DNA from: Malachius bipustulatus
Lineage: Eukaryota; Arthropoda; Insecta; Coleoptera; Melyridae
Direction: 5' to 3'
Assembly: GCA_910589415.1 (NCBI GenBank)
Contig: OU342632.1
Location: 48,411,341 to 48,475,340 of the forward strand
Length of the DNA: 64,000 bases
The notes under the pieces are model-generated. The model was not told the origin of the DNA, did no database searches, and saw only the letters and a program-made list of their open reading frames with translations. Of this stretch, positions 32,906-45,567 are shown one piece after another; the first letter of the stretch is position 1, and each line of letters begins with the position of its first letter. Made by a program: the position numbers and the translations under genes.

Positions 32906-33457
32906 TCTGAATTGCTATACTAAATTAATCATTTTTTACTTGAGAAGTCTTTTGAAAATTTTGAAAAATATGAAAATAAATTCACAAGCTGGTGTTACCA
33001 GCACCAGTGGACTCACTAAAGTAATAAAATTCCGTATTTTAACATTAATTACAGAACATTCATTTTTAGTCAAGAACTTTGATACTCAGTGTATCGACCA
33101 CAGGCATGTTATCGTGTAGTGTATCGATAAGGCCACCTTATCTGATGTGTCGACCTGTCCAGGATTCAATTTGTGCTGTGTACATCTGACGTCGGCTATC
33201 CTCATTACTTCCGCCCACTTACATTCAAATACCCAATAACAGGGATTGTGTTGGAAAATGGGTGTTATCTTAAAATTTCCGCGCAGCTTTATTACTATAT
33301 CTTTTGGCCGTTCACGGTATAATATTCAATCATTAATGTGTAAATATGTTTAACTGTAAATAAATGCTTTTATAATTTAGACTGAATTGTCACGGGTAAA
33401 AGGGGGTATTATCCATCCCTGGGGAGTCAGCTCTACCCAACCGAAAATCCCGTTACA
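32906..33457 (+). mobile_element. LTR-like 3' end
   Basis: Contains a short segment inverse to 29400-29440, then AATAAA at about 33359, and ends 'aaaatcccgttaca', the form of a Ty3-type LTR terminus. The start is undefined and no internal retrotransposon sequence follows. Tentative. Confidence 0.25.
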
Positions 33458-34051
33458 AATCCAACATAACAATTAATGTTTATGGAAATTGAATCCCACC
33501 ACTCAACACGAGATATAGATTATGGTTGGCAGAAGTCCAAACTTTGTATTGTTTACATTCTTTACAATATATATTTCTCTTAAAAAAGGTCCTGGTAAAC
33601 AATCAATTCTTTACCAGTAAAAACTTGCGTAAAGATTAGAAGTAAATAATTATTATACGGCACATAATATCTAGCGTAAATTTAAAATAGCGCAGCAGTG
33701 CTATGTAATCTACCATTCTCTATGATACGATAACCCAAACCTCAACGTCACTTATCACGTGTGCTTTTGAAACGTATCGGTTATCTTCTTATCTTATCAT
33801 GCAAGTTTTGTGTTATTGTGTTTTGTTTATTAAAACTAAATTCTAAAGCAGTCACTAACACATATACCTACTTATTATTTGTTGATTTCTTAGTTCTTCT
33901 TACAAGGTAAAAGAAACGTAAGCTGTGACTTCCGTGAGTAAAAAGGAAACCTGAATTGGACAGTGGTGATTGGTGAGTTTTCGTTTAAAATCTCCCTTGA
34001 GTCTCTTTTCCCTGTTTTTATTATAATTCTTATATGTACTTATAAGCCTTT
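33458..34051. other. No gene; motif cluster and exon-like segment
   Basis: A cluster of ATTCTTTAC/GTAAAG words lies at about 33553-33636, like those near 4809 and 6967. The 33925-34010 segment resembles 9121-9230, including a gtgagt donor. No ORF. Confidence 0.3.
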
Positions 34052-36597
34052 TACTCGGAAGTCCTCATAAACAGCACCGATTTTGATGATTCTGGTGATA
34101 AAAATTTTTACTTTTTATATTATTTAAAATCAGTAACCTTTTGAAGCGGGGACGACATTATACATGTATACATGGTGGTCAGTTTCAACTGGCTCACCAT
34201 GCTATCTCCTAAACCATTTTGAGATATAGAGTCGGTTGAATTAGAGAAAAGTTGCACAATAATACAAATCTGAAGTTAGTTATTTGTATACTTAGACCGC
34301 GAAATCATTCAATAATTCATACCGGCCATTTAGAAAAACAAAACTTGACTTTGAAAGCTCTGGGATCTAGTCAATTTTTAGGAAAACTTTTACGGCTTGG
34401 AAAAATTTTGTAACGTTAAATGGATAGATTTTAATTACTCATGTATAAACTAACAATAAATGATCAAGTTATTTTCAACAATAATGCCAAAAATAAAAAG
34501 TCCCGATTTTTCAGTTTTTTCAGAATATTTCAGCAAATTTTTTTTCATATTCTTATTAAGCATAAAATTGTGAAGCTTCTCTCCAATTTAATCGAATATG
34601 TGTCTCCAATGGCTTAGGAGATCCCAGTGGTGAGCCATCGCCATCAGTTAATTGAAAGTGACCATGCAGCATGCACCCTGTGCCTGTATACAGGGTGTCC
34701 CATAACATGTGGGCAATCTCCCGGATTTGGGTATATTTCGTAAAAATAAATGAAAAAATAGGTATAAAATTAATTCCTCAGAGACACCCCTACAAAGATA
34801 TTAGCTGTTGAAGTTGAGGGTTGAAAATCAATTTTTTGCAATAAATTTTTTATTTCTTGACCGATTTTGATAATTTTTGGTGTTATTTTGTATTATTTTG
34901 GACTGTTTAGAATAGTGTTTCATAATCTTTGGTAGCACATACATAGACCTCGGGATGGCATAACCCCCTCATTCACTTGAAAGAAAACAATTAAAATAAT
35001 AATTTTACAATTTTTTAAGGTTAATTTTCCTTTTCTTTGATATTTTTTACATAAAAAATGTATCCTATTTTATTTCGATAGAGCGAACCGTTATCGAGAT
35101 AAACGTCCTTCTAATAGGTGATGCGTCGCAGGAACTTTTCAAATTTCAAGTAAATTTTAACAAGATGGCTGACCTATGACAGTAAATTGAGCAGGAAACA
35201 AAACAATAACTTAATTAAATACACGTCAGTGTCAAAGATTTCATTTCATGCAGATTCAATTCTAACTGATTTTAAAATGAGTTACACAAACGCTGAATAC
35301 GCAGAAAATCAGTTAGAACTGAATCTGCATGAAATGAAATCTTTGACACTGACGTGTATTTAATTAAGTTATTGTTTTGTTTCCTGCTCAATTTACTGTC
35401 ATAGGTCAGCCATCTTGTTAAAATTTACTTGAAATTTGAAAAGTTCCTGCGACGCATCACCTATTAGAAGGACGTTTATCTCGATAACGGTTCGCTCTAT
35501 CGAAATAAAATAGGATACATTTTTTATGTAAAAAATATCAAAGAAAAGGAAAATTAACCTTAAAAAATTGTAAAATTATTATTTTAATTGTTTTCTTTAA
35601 TTCAAGTGAATGAGGGTTTTATGCCATCCCGAGGTCTATGTATGTGCTACCAAAGATTATGAAACACTATTCTTAAACAGTCCAAAATAATACAAAATAA
35701 ATTCAAAAATTATCAAAATCGGTCAAGAAATAAAAAAGTTATTGCAAAAAATTGATTTTCAACCCTCAACTTCAACAGCTAATATCTTTGTAGGGGTGTC
35801 TCTGAGGAATTAATTTTATAGCTATTTTTTCATTTATTTTTACGAAATATACCCAAATCCGGGAGATTGCCCACATATTATGGGACACCCTGTATACAGG
35901 GTTATGCAAATTTCATGGTGCCAGTATTGGGATATCCTAAACCATAAGAGATACAGGGTTGCTTAAAATAGAGAAAACTTGCGCTATTTTGTGGCCATCT
36001 TGGGTATTTTGTGATATCTTGCATCTGTGAAGATAATCAAAGATATCTATGGCCATTCCTGAATTATCCTGAAAAAACTGAAAAACTTCAAAACTTTCAA
36101 AAATTCATTAATTAAAATTTTTTATTCTGTTCGACAATTTATAATTTTTTCAAATAATGTTATTTCGATTTTTTTTTCCTTAAAATGTACAAGTGTGATA
36201 CATCAGTTGATTGCATTTTTTTTCTCTACTGAATGTTGTAAAATTCCAATATGGCGTCCATAAGAAAAACAAAATTCGACTATGATATCTTCGAAACTAG
36301 TAGGCGTAAAAACAATCGAGTGACACTAACAGATGCCGAATGTCAAACACTGTCAATTCGCAAACTTTCAAATTGAAACTTTGAATAATAAGGGAGCAAT
36401 TAAGAAAATAAAGAATTGAAGTTTTTCAGGATAATTCAGGAATGGTCACAAAATAGCGCAACTTTTCTCTAATTTGAGCAACCCTGTATAATGTCGTCCC
36501 CACTCCAAAAGGTTACTGATTTTGAATAATATCAAAAGACAAATTTTTTATAACCAGAATTATCAAAATCGGTGCTGTTTCTGAGGACTTCCAACTA
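34052..36597. repeat. Outer palindrome M, split by nested elements
   Basis: The arms 34052-34170 ('gaagtcctcataaacagcac ... ggggacgacatta') and 36480-36597 are inverse to each other. Between them lie palindrome N (about 34165-34685; arms around 'ctggctcaccatgc' and 'ggtgagccat'), family F copy 3, and another foldback around 36040-36450 (ggccattcctgaattatcct and its inverse). Only repeats; no gene. Confidence 0.65.
34691..35892. mobile_element. Palindromic element family F, copy 3
   Basis: CAGGGTGTCCCATAACATG to its inverse, with TA on both sides. It is nearly identical to the copies at 13796 and 16250, including the central 'gattttaaaatgagttac' and 'acgctgaatacgcag'. It is inserted into the M/N stack. 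Confidence 0.85.
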
Positions 36598-36632
36598 TTG
36601 CCTGTTTTACGTATTCATTGACGCAACTATAT

Positions 36633-37247
36633 AGGCTGATCCCGAAATGGCGGACACGGTATATAGGGTGTTATAGAGTAGGTATGCTCAGAAAGACTGT
36701 AAATTTAAAACAAAAATGGGTTTCTCGGCTTCGTTACCGAGATATAGGTGTCCTTTTTCTAAAATTTAAATCGAAATGGCGATCAAATTTAAACAACCTC
36801 GACTGGCAAAGCACACACATGATTTTACATAACTATTAATAGTGTTTGCTTTTCATTTTTTTTATTATCGGGAACAGAATTACAGGCATTCAAAGTTTAC
36901 CTTCCCTGTGTTCAACAAAATTTTTCAATGTGGCATTGTTGTTCGAATTCGAGATTTTGAGTAATATTATCGAATTTGTATCCGCGCAACGATTATTGTT
37001 TTAAGCTTTGTTGGGTTTCCATTTCATATGTTTCCATGGTAACATCTATCTGGGTGTTGTAGACCTATACACATTATTTTTTTCACTGAAAAAGGGTACC
37101 AGTGCAGTGTTGTGACTTCATTATTTACAAAAGTGGTTATATATCTTCTTAAGGGAGCCATACTGGAGAAAAAAGTAAACGAACTTAGAATCTTTAATCC
37201 ACAATATAAGCTGTGGTGCTGTCCGTGTCCGCCATTTCAGGATCATT
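36633..37247. mobile_element. MITE family C, copy 2 (inverted)
   Basis: The reverse complement of 7157-7799 over most of its length, e.g. 'gtatccgcgcaacgattatt' and 'atatatcttcttaaggg'. Both termini are degraded relative to copy 1. Confidence 0.75.
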
Positions 37248-39239
37248 AATGTATACCTAATACGAAAAAATTACAAGATACCTTTTTGTTAGGAAATTAT
37301 TCAAGATTTGGTTTTTCTAATAGATATTTTTTTTATATTTACAATGATAACGAGTTATATATTACCAAAAAATACGTTTTTCACCAAAGGAGTGTTTTTT
37401 GAGGGGGGGGGGGGGGGGGCGCTGCACCTCTAAAACTGATTTTCTGTGGATTTTTGTTCTACATATAGTTAACCTCTTCACTAACAATTATTGAAGGAAA
37501 ATCGTATATAAGATTTTTTATGAACTTTTGATTAGTTTTTTACTTTACCGACTGGACTAAAAGCAGGATATACATAGGTACTTGATTTTTCAAAACTAAA
37601 ATAATTATGGTAGAGTTTAGTTTTCAACCAAGCAGCGCTGAACTCCAAAAAATGAAAATTCAAATCGAGAATTTTTTGTCTTTTATTAAAGTCGTTTTAC
37701 CTATCCGAGGACACACTTGTATATTCATTTCTCGGTGATTGCTACCTTGTGGCATATTATTAATATTATATTAGTAATGAAGGGGGACTAAAATTTTTTT
37801 TTCAAGTACAGCGCCATCTGCCGCGAGTCGAAAAATACGTTTCTTACAAACTTGGCGTAATATATTTGTATTGGGATAAATCAATCTAGCGTGAAGAACT
37901 TCCAAAAAATACACTCATTCTTTTGATTTTTTTTCGATCAATTTAGTGGCGACCACTCATGTTATGTGGCCTATTTGGCGCAAATCTCGGAGATGGGGAG
38001 TGGGGAAAAAACCAGATATAAAAACGGGGGAAACGGTTTTTGGCCCCTAGGTTAGCTGTGGAGTCGTCGCCCAAAAAAAAAATCGGGTAACAAACCGAGA
38101 TCTCGCGAGAGCGCACAACCTGATGGTCTGGCGCAGTCGCGAATCCCTTCATTACTCATCGAGATATCGCCGTTTTGGTTTTTAGCTTTTTTTGTCAAAA
38201 ATGGAATTCATCTGGAGTAATGGCCGGAAATGAAGGCATAATTCAGGCGGTGACAATGAATTTACAGGGGCGAAAAAATTCACTCCTGTAAATTCATGTT
38301 TCCCAAGGGTTTCGGCCAATTTTTGTGCGGATCGGTGCATGTATTAGGGGTGAAGGGGGGGAGGGAAAGGGCGCAGCAAGAAACCAAATTTTGTTGGATA
38401 GGCCGCCAATCGATTGATTAATTTGTGTTTTTTATTCCAAAAATAAACAAATAGAAGCCAATACAAAAAAAAATTGTTAGATTTTTAATCATGAAGGGTG
38501 GGATTGGGGAGATTTTTTCAAACCAACCAAAAGATTCTTTTAATCTTTTGAAAATGAGCCCCCCGGCTTGGGCTCTGTCCGTCAACTATGAGGGCCGGGA
38601 GAGGGTTTAAAAAAAACTATATTTCTTTTCGATAACAATCGATAACACGGGAAGGGAAACGGTTAGGGACTTCTAGCCGGGTTCAATTTTCAGCAATTTG
38701 AACAACCCTTTAGTTATTTTGGCCCGCGGAAATCTGTCGAACTTAACGGGTCTGAACCCGCGCGAGATACGGCAGAGATATAGGTAGAAAGGTACCTATA
38801 AAAAGCCATATGCAGTGGACGAGGAAAATAAGGAATTCAATTATTATTGGTGGTGACGAAAGAAAAGGAGATCTTAGGAGGTCGCGAATCAACAGTGAAC
38901 TCTTCACCCGAGTGGCCTGCGGAGCTTCCGTGGTGGATGGAGGTGTCGTTGGCTTTAGAGAGTCACACCGCAGCCCTTTCGATTTCCCTTGTCAGGAGGA
39001 AGAGGGGGTCTGGTGGAGGTGCGGCTGAGTGTTGAAGCTCCATCCTGCTAGAGCCGGTACATTCTGGGGATGGAGCTGTAAAAATTCCCTCTGTCCCCAC
39101 CTACGGACTGGTGAAAAACGACCACTAGGGGGCTTAATATAGCGGTGTCAATTCACTTGCCCATCTCCATCGTCCATCAGTCCCGGCCTGACGCCGGTAA
39201 CAAATAAGAGTGCAAACTAAATTAAAAAAAAAAACAGAG
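37248..39239. other. No gene; low-complexity and G-rich sequence
   Basis: Includes a run of 17 G (37403-37419) and G-rich stretches at 38340-38370 and 38560-38600. A segment at 38810-39230 is comparatively GC-rich and ends in an A-run. Overlapping short frames at 38810-39035 have no known domain. It may be the decayed 5' or 3' part of a retroelement; unresolved. Confidence 0.35.
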
Positions 39240-41600
<2,361 letters not shown>

Positions 41601-41639
41601 CCACTGAGAATTAATTAGAGTGATCCACTAAGTTGGCCG

Positions 41640-42000
41640 AAACGAAATAAATTACAATTACAATTACAAATTACAAATTTCTTTATTGTACTTGAATTAC
41701 AACAGTCATTGCTCAGTACAACAGCGTCATTACAGAAATTATAAAAACAAACATAAAGACAAACAGTAAAAATTTAAAACACACACCATGTCAACATAAC
41801 GCCGGGAACAGTGAGGGTCGAGACGCGCAGAGACACAAAAGAAATCAGTTCTCGATCGAGGCATAGTTCCATCTCTATGATAAGGATGGATCAAGGCTTT
41901 GAGTTTTAGGTGTTTTAATATCAGACTGCAGGTAGGGATGGGGGGTGGAAGGACAGTATATCATTGAAATTGAGGTCTACTACACTATATCCGGTGAATA
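41640..42000 (-). mobile_element. LINE 3' fragment with (ttgtaa)n tail
   Basis: On the minus strand the sequence ends in repeats of ttgtaat/aattgtaattt after a caataaag signal. Upstream, broken frames include YLQSDIKTPKTQSLDPSLS, a plausible RT C-terminus. It is truncated and abuts the previous LINE relic. Confidence 0.45.
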
Positions 42001-42396
42001 CGATTCCGAAATGAAAAATGGAGTAGGTACCCATTCAAGACTTTAAGCTGACCCCCGCTTCTTGAGTATTATATTATTAATTCTAAATTCAGAAGTTCAC
42101 TGACTAAATAGCTGATATATTTTCCACCTAGAGTCGATATCTTTTTTAGAAACGGTGACTGAAATCTGTCCGTTAACTTAAGAAACTTAACTTGCTGGTG
42201 CTGATAGGTCTCAAAAGGCCAAAACAGCAGTGTCCAAATCTGCAGATCCTAATATTGCTTGAGATGTGATTTTTCTGAACTTGAGTCTCGTATGCTTAAC
42301 ATTAAAACCTTTTTTACTATTCTTAAAGACTAAAAATTAAAAAGTATTATTGGTGGAGGGACAATAACAATTTTTTCATGTTTCAGGTGCCTAAAC
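42001..42396 (+). promoter_or_regulatory. 5' leader of the second SIAH-like gene
   Basis: Carries gctgataggtctcaaaaggc and agatcctaat as in the leader of paralogue 1, and an acceptor (tttttcatgtttcag) about 10 nt before the ATG. The duplication therefore included upstream sequence. Confidence 0.45.
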
Positions 42397-43737
42397 ATGG
42401 GAGAATTCTTCTTTGATTGCTCCATGACAATCGATGCGTTCCAATGCATCGAGTGCAAGAAAATTCTGAAGCCTCCGATTGTCCTGACATCAATCGGAAA
42501 CATGTGTTTTCATCATGAAAGCCAAAAAGGTGACCCATGTAATTATGAAACAGAACCAGAAAGGCTGAGGAACATTCCTCTGGAAAAGATCATGGAGCAT
42601 ATTACTTGCGCTTGCAGATTTAAGGGGAGCGGTTGCGAAGAAATAGTCAAGCTGCACGAGATCTGCGAACATGAAGAGTCCTGCAAGTTCAAAACTTTCA
42701 CTTGCTTGTTGACCGGCTGCGAGTGGTCGGGAATCGAGTCAGATTACGTATCGCATCTTCACGAACACACTGACTACATTGACAGAGGAAGCGACGGGAT
42801 GTTCCAGCTGGAATGCAGCACCGAAGGGACCGACAATGTCTGGATATTGCGTACCGTATCCGGTTTGAGTCTCTTGCGCGTCAAAGTCTTGAAGGATAAG
42901 TTGATCTGTGCAATATACGACATCGAGAACCGATATAGGGAATCGTATAACATTCGCATGTCGTATCTAACATTATTGAGGAGTAAAATAGAAAACGAGC
43001 ATTTATGCCAAATCGTCGACAGTTTGAGCCAGTTCATAAATTTTGAGTCAGTTGCGGGAACGGAAATTAAATTCGACAATTTGAACCCGGTTGACAACAA
43101 AGGCATAAGAGTTTGTCTCAAGCATTTATTCAATGGGGAGATCATCTCATCTGAAATGAAAGATAAATCGAAATATGAAGGTCACTTGGAGCTCCTGGAG
43201 GAGATGAATATTAGATTGCCTTGTGGGAATGCAAGTCTCGGATGCCGGGAACAACATACTCCAGAATCGCAGCATGAGAATACCTCTTGCTTTTATAAGA
43301 AATGGAGGTGCTGTGTCGAAACAAACTGTAAATTCGAGGGCTTATTCACCAACCTCGTGGATCACATCGAAGACAATCATTCATCAATTGGCAGCAACGA
43401 AACGACTGTTGCATTAAATTACATCTCCTATAAAATGGCATTTATCGTTTATGGTAATATATTTCTGCTGGAGTACAAAAACTTTCAAGATCGTGATTGG
43501 ATGAACTGGCAAGTGTTGCAGCTAACCAATCGCTCCGCCAAAGCGTCAAGAAATTTTGGCGTGGAAGTGTCCATTAATAGCAGCGTCGGTTGGAAATCAT
43601 TTTACTATAAAGATGGTTTTAAAAAGAACAGTTTGAATGAAGATCGGTGCGAACTACTTATAAAGAACAGTGTCTTAAAGACATTAGTACCACAGTGCAC
43701 CAGAGCTAGGGTACGTATAATCGAAATGAAAAAGTAA
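42397..43737 (+). CDS. Tandem-module SIAH/sina-like zinc-finger protein, paralogue 2
   Basis: 446 residues, intact, with the same layout as 26091-27458. A remnant RING (FQCIECKKILKPP, then GNMCFHH) leads into SIAH zinc finger 1 (Cys73, Cys80, His92, Cys96 and the following CLLTGCEWSG ... HLHEH pair) and a beta-rich region. The second finger starts RLPCGNASLGCREQH. Conservation between paralogues is highest around the first finger and at the start of the second. It drops in the loops after the fingers, as expected for diverging substrate-binding surfaces. Both copies lost the same RING ligands, so the loss predates the duplication. Polyadenylation signal AATAAA near 43993. Function beyond zinc binding and protein-protein interaction is inference. 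Confidence 0.85.
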   Translation: MGEFFFDCSMTIDAFQCIECKKILKPPIVLTSIGNMCFHHESQKGDPCNYETEPERLRNIPLEKIMEHITCACRFKGSGCEEIVKLHEICEHEESCKFKTFTCLLTGCEWSGIESDYVSHLHEHTDYIDRGSDGMFQLECSTEGTDNVWILRTVSGLSLLRVKVLKDKLICAIYDIENRYRESYNIRMSYLTLLRSKIENEHLCQIVDSLSQFINFESVAGTEIKFDNLNPVDNKGIRVCLKHLFNGEIISSEMKDKSKYEGHLELLEEMNIRLPCGNASLGCREQHTPESQHENTSCFYKKWRCCVETNCKFEGLFTNLVDHIEDNHSSIGSNETTVALNYISYKMAFIVYGNIFLLEYKNFQDRDWMNWQVLQLTNRSAKASRNFGVEVSINSSVGWKSFYYKDGFKKNSLNEDRCELLIKNSVLKTLVPQCTRARVRIIEMKK

Positions 43738-44949
43738 TGTGCTGTTTGCTCTTCAGATATGTAACATAATCATTATAAGTTGGAATGATTAGTCGTGTTA
43801 CTGTTTACATATAAAACTACTTTGAGATTGATTGAACCAACAAAGGTGATAAATGCTGATGAAGCGGGCAGTGACAGTATCTAGATGTAATACTCGTTAG
43901 TTTTAACAGGAATCTCGCAGTACCATTTACTTACTATATGAGCTCGAAGACTTACTTTTATAATCTTTGTAATAATTATTGTGAAGTTGTTCTAATAAAA
44001 AAAATGATTCAAACTCTCTCTTGCCTGTCGACGTCGACTCCTAGACATTAATATAGACCTCTTTCATATATTCCATGCAGTTACGCAAAGCCAGCTTCCA
44101 GTTCCTTCCCGCTTGTTCCTGTACCTATGTCATCTTGGCGTATACATTTTATTCCTGCGTGGTTTAGTCATAATCAGAAACTATACTTCTGCAAATTTCC
44201 TTAGTTTTACTTTGTCTTTTGAGCTGAGTCCTTTCCTCCCTTCATTAACCACGCAATGGTGAAGCTGTATTATAGTAAGCATATTGCAAGCAAATCACAT
44301 AATTAATTGTTGATTTAAATTCGTGAATTAAATCTTTTATGTAACAGCACTTTTTCTTTTAAAATTAGTGTCACCTTCTCATAGTTTATAAAGAAAATAA
44401 TGTAACTTTCTTAAGATTTACAACATTAAAACAAGTAAAAGTTCCTACCCTTTTCATGGTCTAAGAATGTACCTTTTAAATATGTTCACCATTATCTATT
44501 TTTATTTGTTTCCAATGTACTTATATCTTAATCTAAAGTTCTTACAATTAAAGTTAATAAATTTTGTTTCCCATTTTACTTCATTTCTTAATAATTATTA
44601 TTTACACTTGCAAATTATACGGAACATTATCAGTCTGAAAATATTCAACATAACTTTAATAACCAGTCTTATGGCCCATTATCTATTTAACGACCTCTGT
44701 AATATTTTCCTTGCCCTCTCGCATGGCCTATTTACAAGTTGATTTATTTCTGAATAGAAATATTTGAAATTTTATTCGCACATTATTCTGACAATAACCA
44801 TTGCAAATTACACCAAATGTAGCAACCATGTAGCAACAAATATTGATACAATATTGGCTATTTCATAGTTTAAATATTGATAGACTATTGTAAACCTAAT
44901 ATTTAGTCAATACTGAAATGTGAACAATATGTAATATGGGATGTATATT
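43738..44949. other. 3' UTR of SIAH-like gene 2, then AT-rich sequence
   Basis: The 3' UTR to about 44010 retains similarity to that of paralogue 1. Beyond it the sequence is AT-rich with one hydrophobic chance frame (44467-44742) built from Phe/Leu/Tyr codons. I see nothing to support it as a gene. Confidence 0.4.
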
Positions 44950-45330
44950 GCTGAAAATATTATTCAATATTGGCGGAAATATTTACCCAATGTTACTTTC
45001 CTTCGTTGGCCCAATATTGATTTCTGGGTATTATGATTATGAATATTGGTACAATATTGTTTGGAACATTTATCCAATATTGGTAAATCATATATCCCTA
45101 TATTAATTTGTTTCTGATCAATATTCAGAATGTGGTAACAATGAATAATGTTACAATATTGTTTATAATATTTACACAATATTGGTAAACGATATTCCCT
45201 CATATTGAATACGTGCTTCTGGCCAATATTTAGTGCCTGGCATATATTAATATTGCCACAATATCGTTTTAAATATTTACACAATAATGGTAAACAATAT
45301 TTGCCTAATATTGAATATTTGATATTGAGA
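44950..45330. repeat. ~103-bp tandem repeat, about 3.5 units
   Basis: Units starting acaatattgt recur at 45051, 45153 and 45258 with a partial unit before. Each contains acaatattggtaaa and a ccaatatt word. The minus-strand frame 44964-45284 shows the same internal periodicity (LPILCKYYKQYC / LPILDKCSKQYC) and is produced by the repeat. Confidence 0.7.
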
Positions 45331-45478
45331 CTAACTTTAAATTGAAATTATACTTGAAACTAAAACCAAATACGCTAAAATATTAATACCGGACACTTCT
45401 ATACCTAATGCATGCATTGCGTCGAGATGCGATGCGATAACTTTAGCAGCGCCGCCAACCATAACTTGGTGTCACTAA

Positions 45479-45567
45479 TGTCCGTATTCATCAAACTTCA
45501 AAATATAACTCTGCGGGGTTATATTGTGAATTTTGTGACAGCTAATTGGTCTAATGCTAATACGGGC
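45479..45567. mobile_element. MITE family E, copy 3 (inverted, internally deleted)
   Basis: Begins TGTCCGTATTCATCAAACTT, with 'gacagctaattggt' as in the other copies, then jumps to taatacgggc. About 75 bp of the far arm is missing. Flanked by TAA on the left and TTA on the right. Confidence 0.7.

Noticed and set aside
44964..45284. 106-residue minus-strand frame with repeated LPILxK...QYC phrases
   Set aside because: The periodicity equals the underlying 103-bp tandem repeat; no known domain and AT-driven composition.
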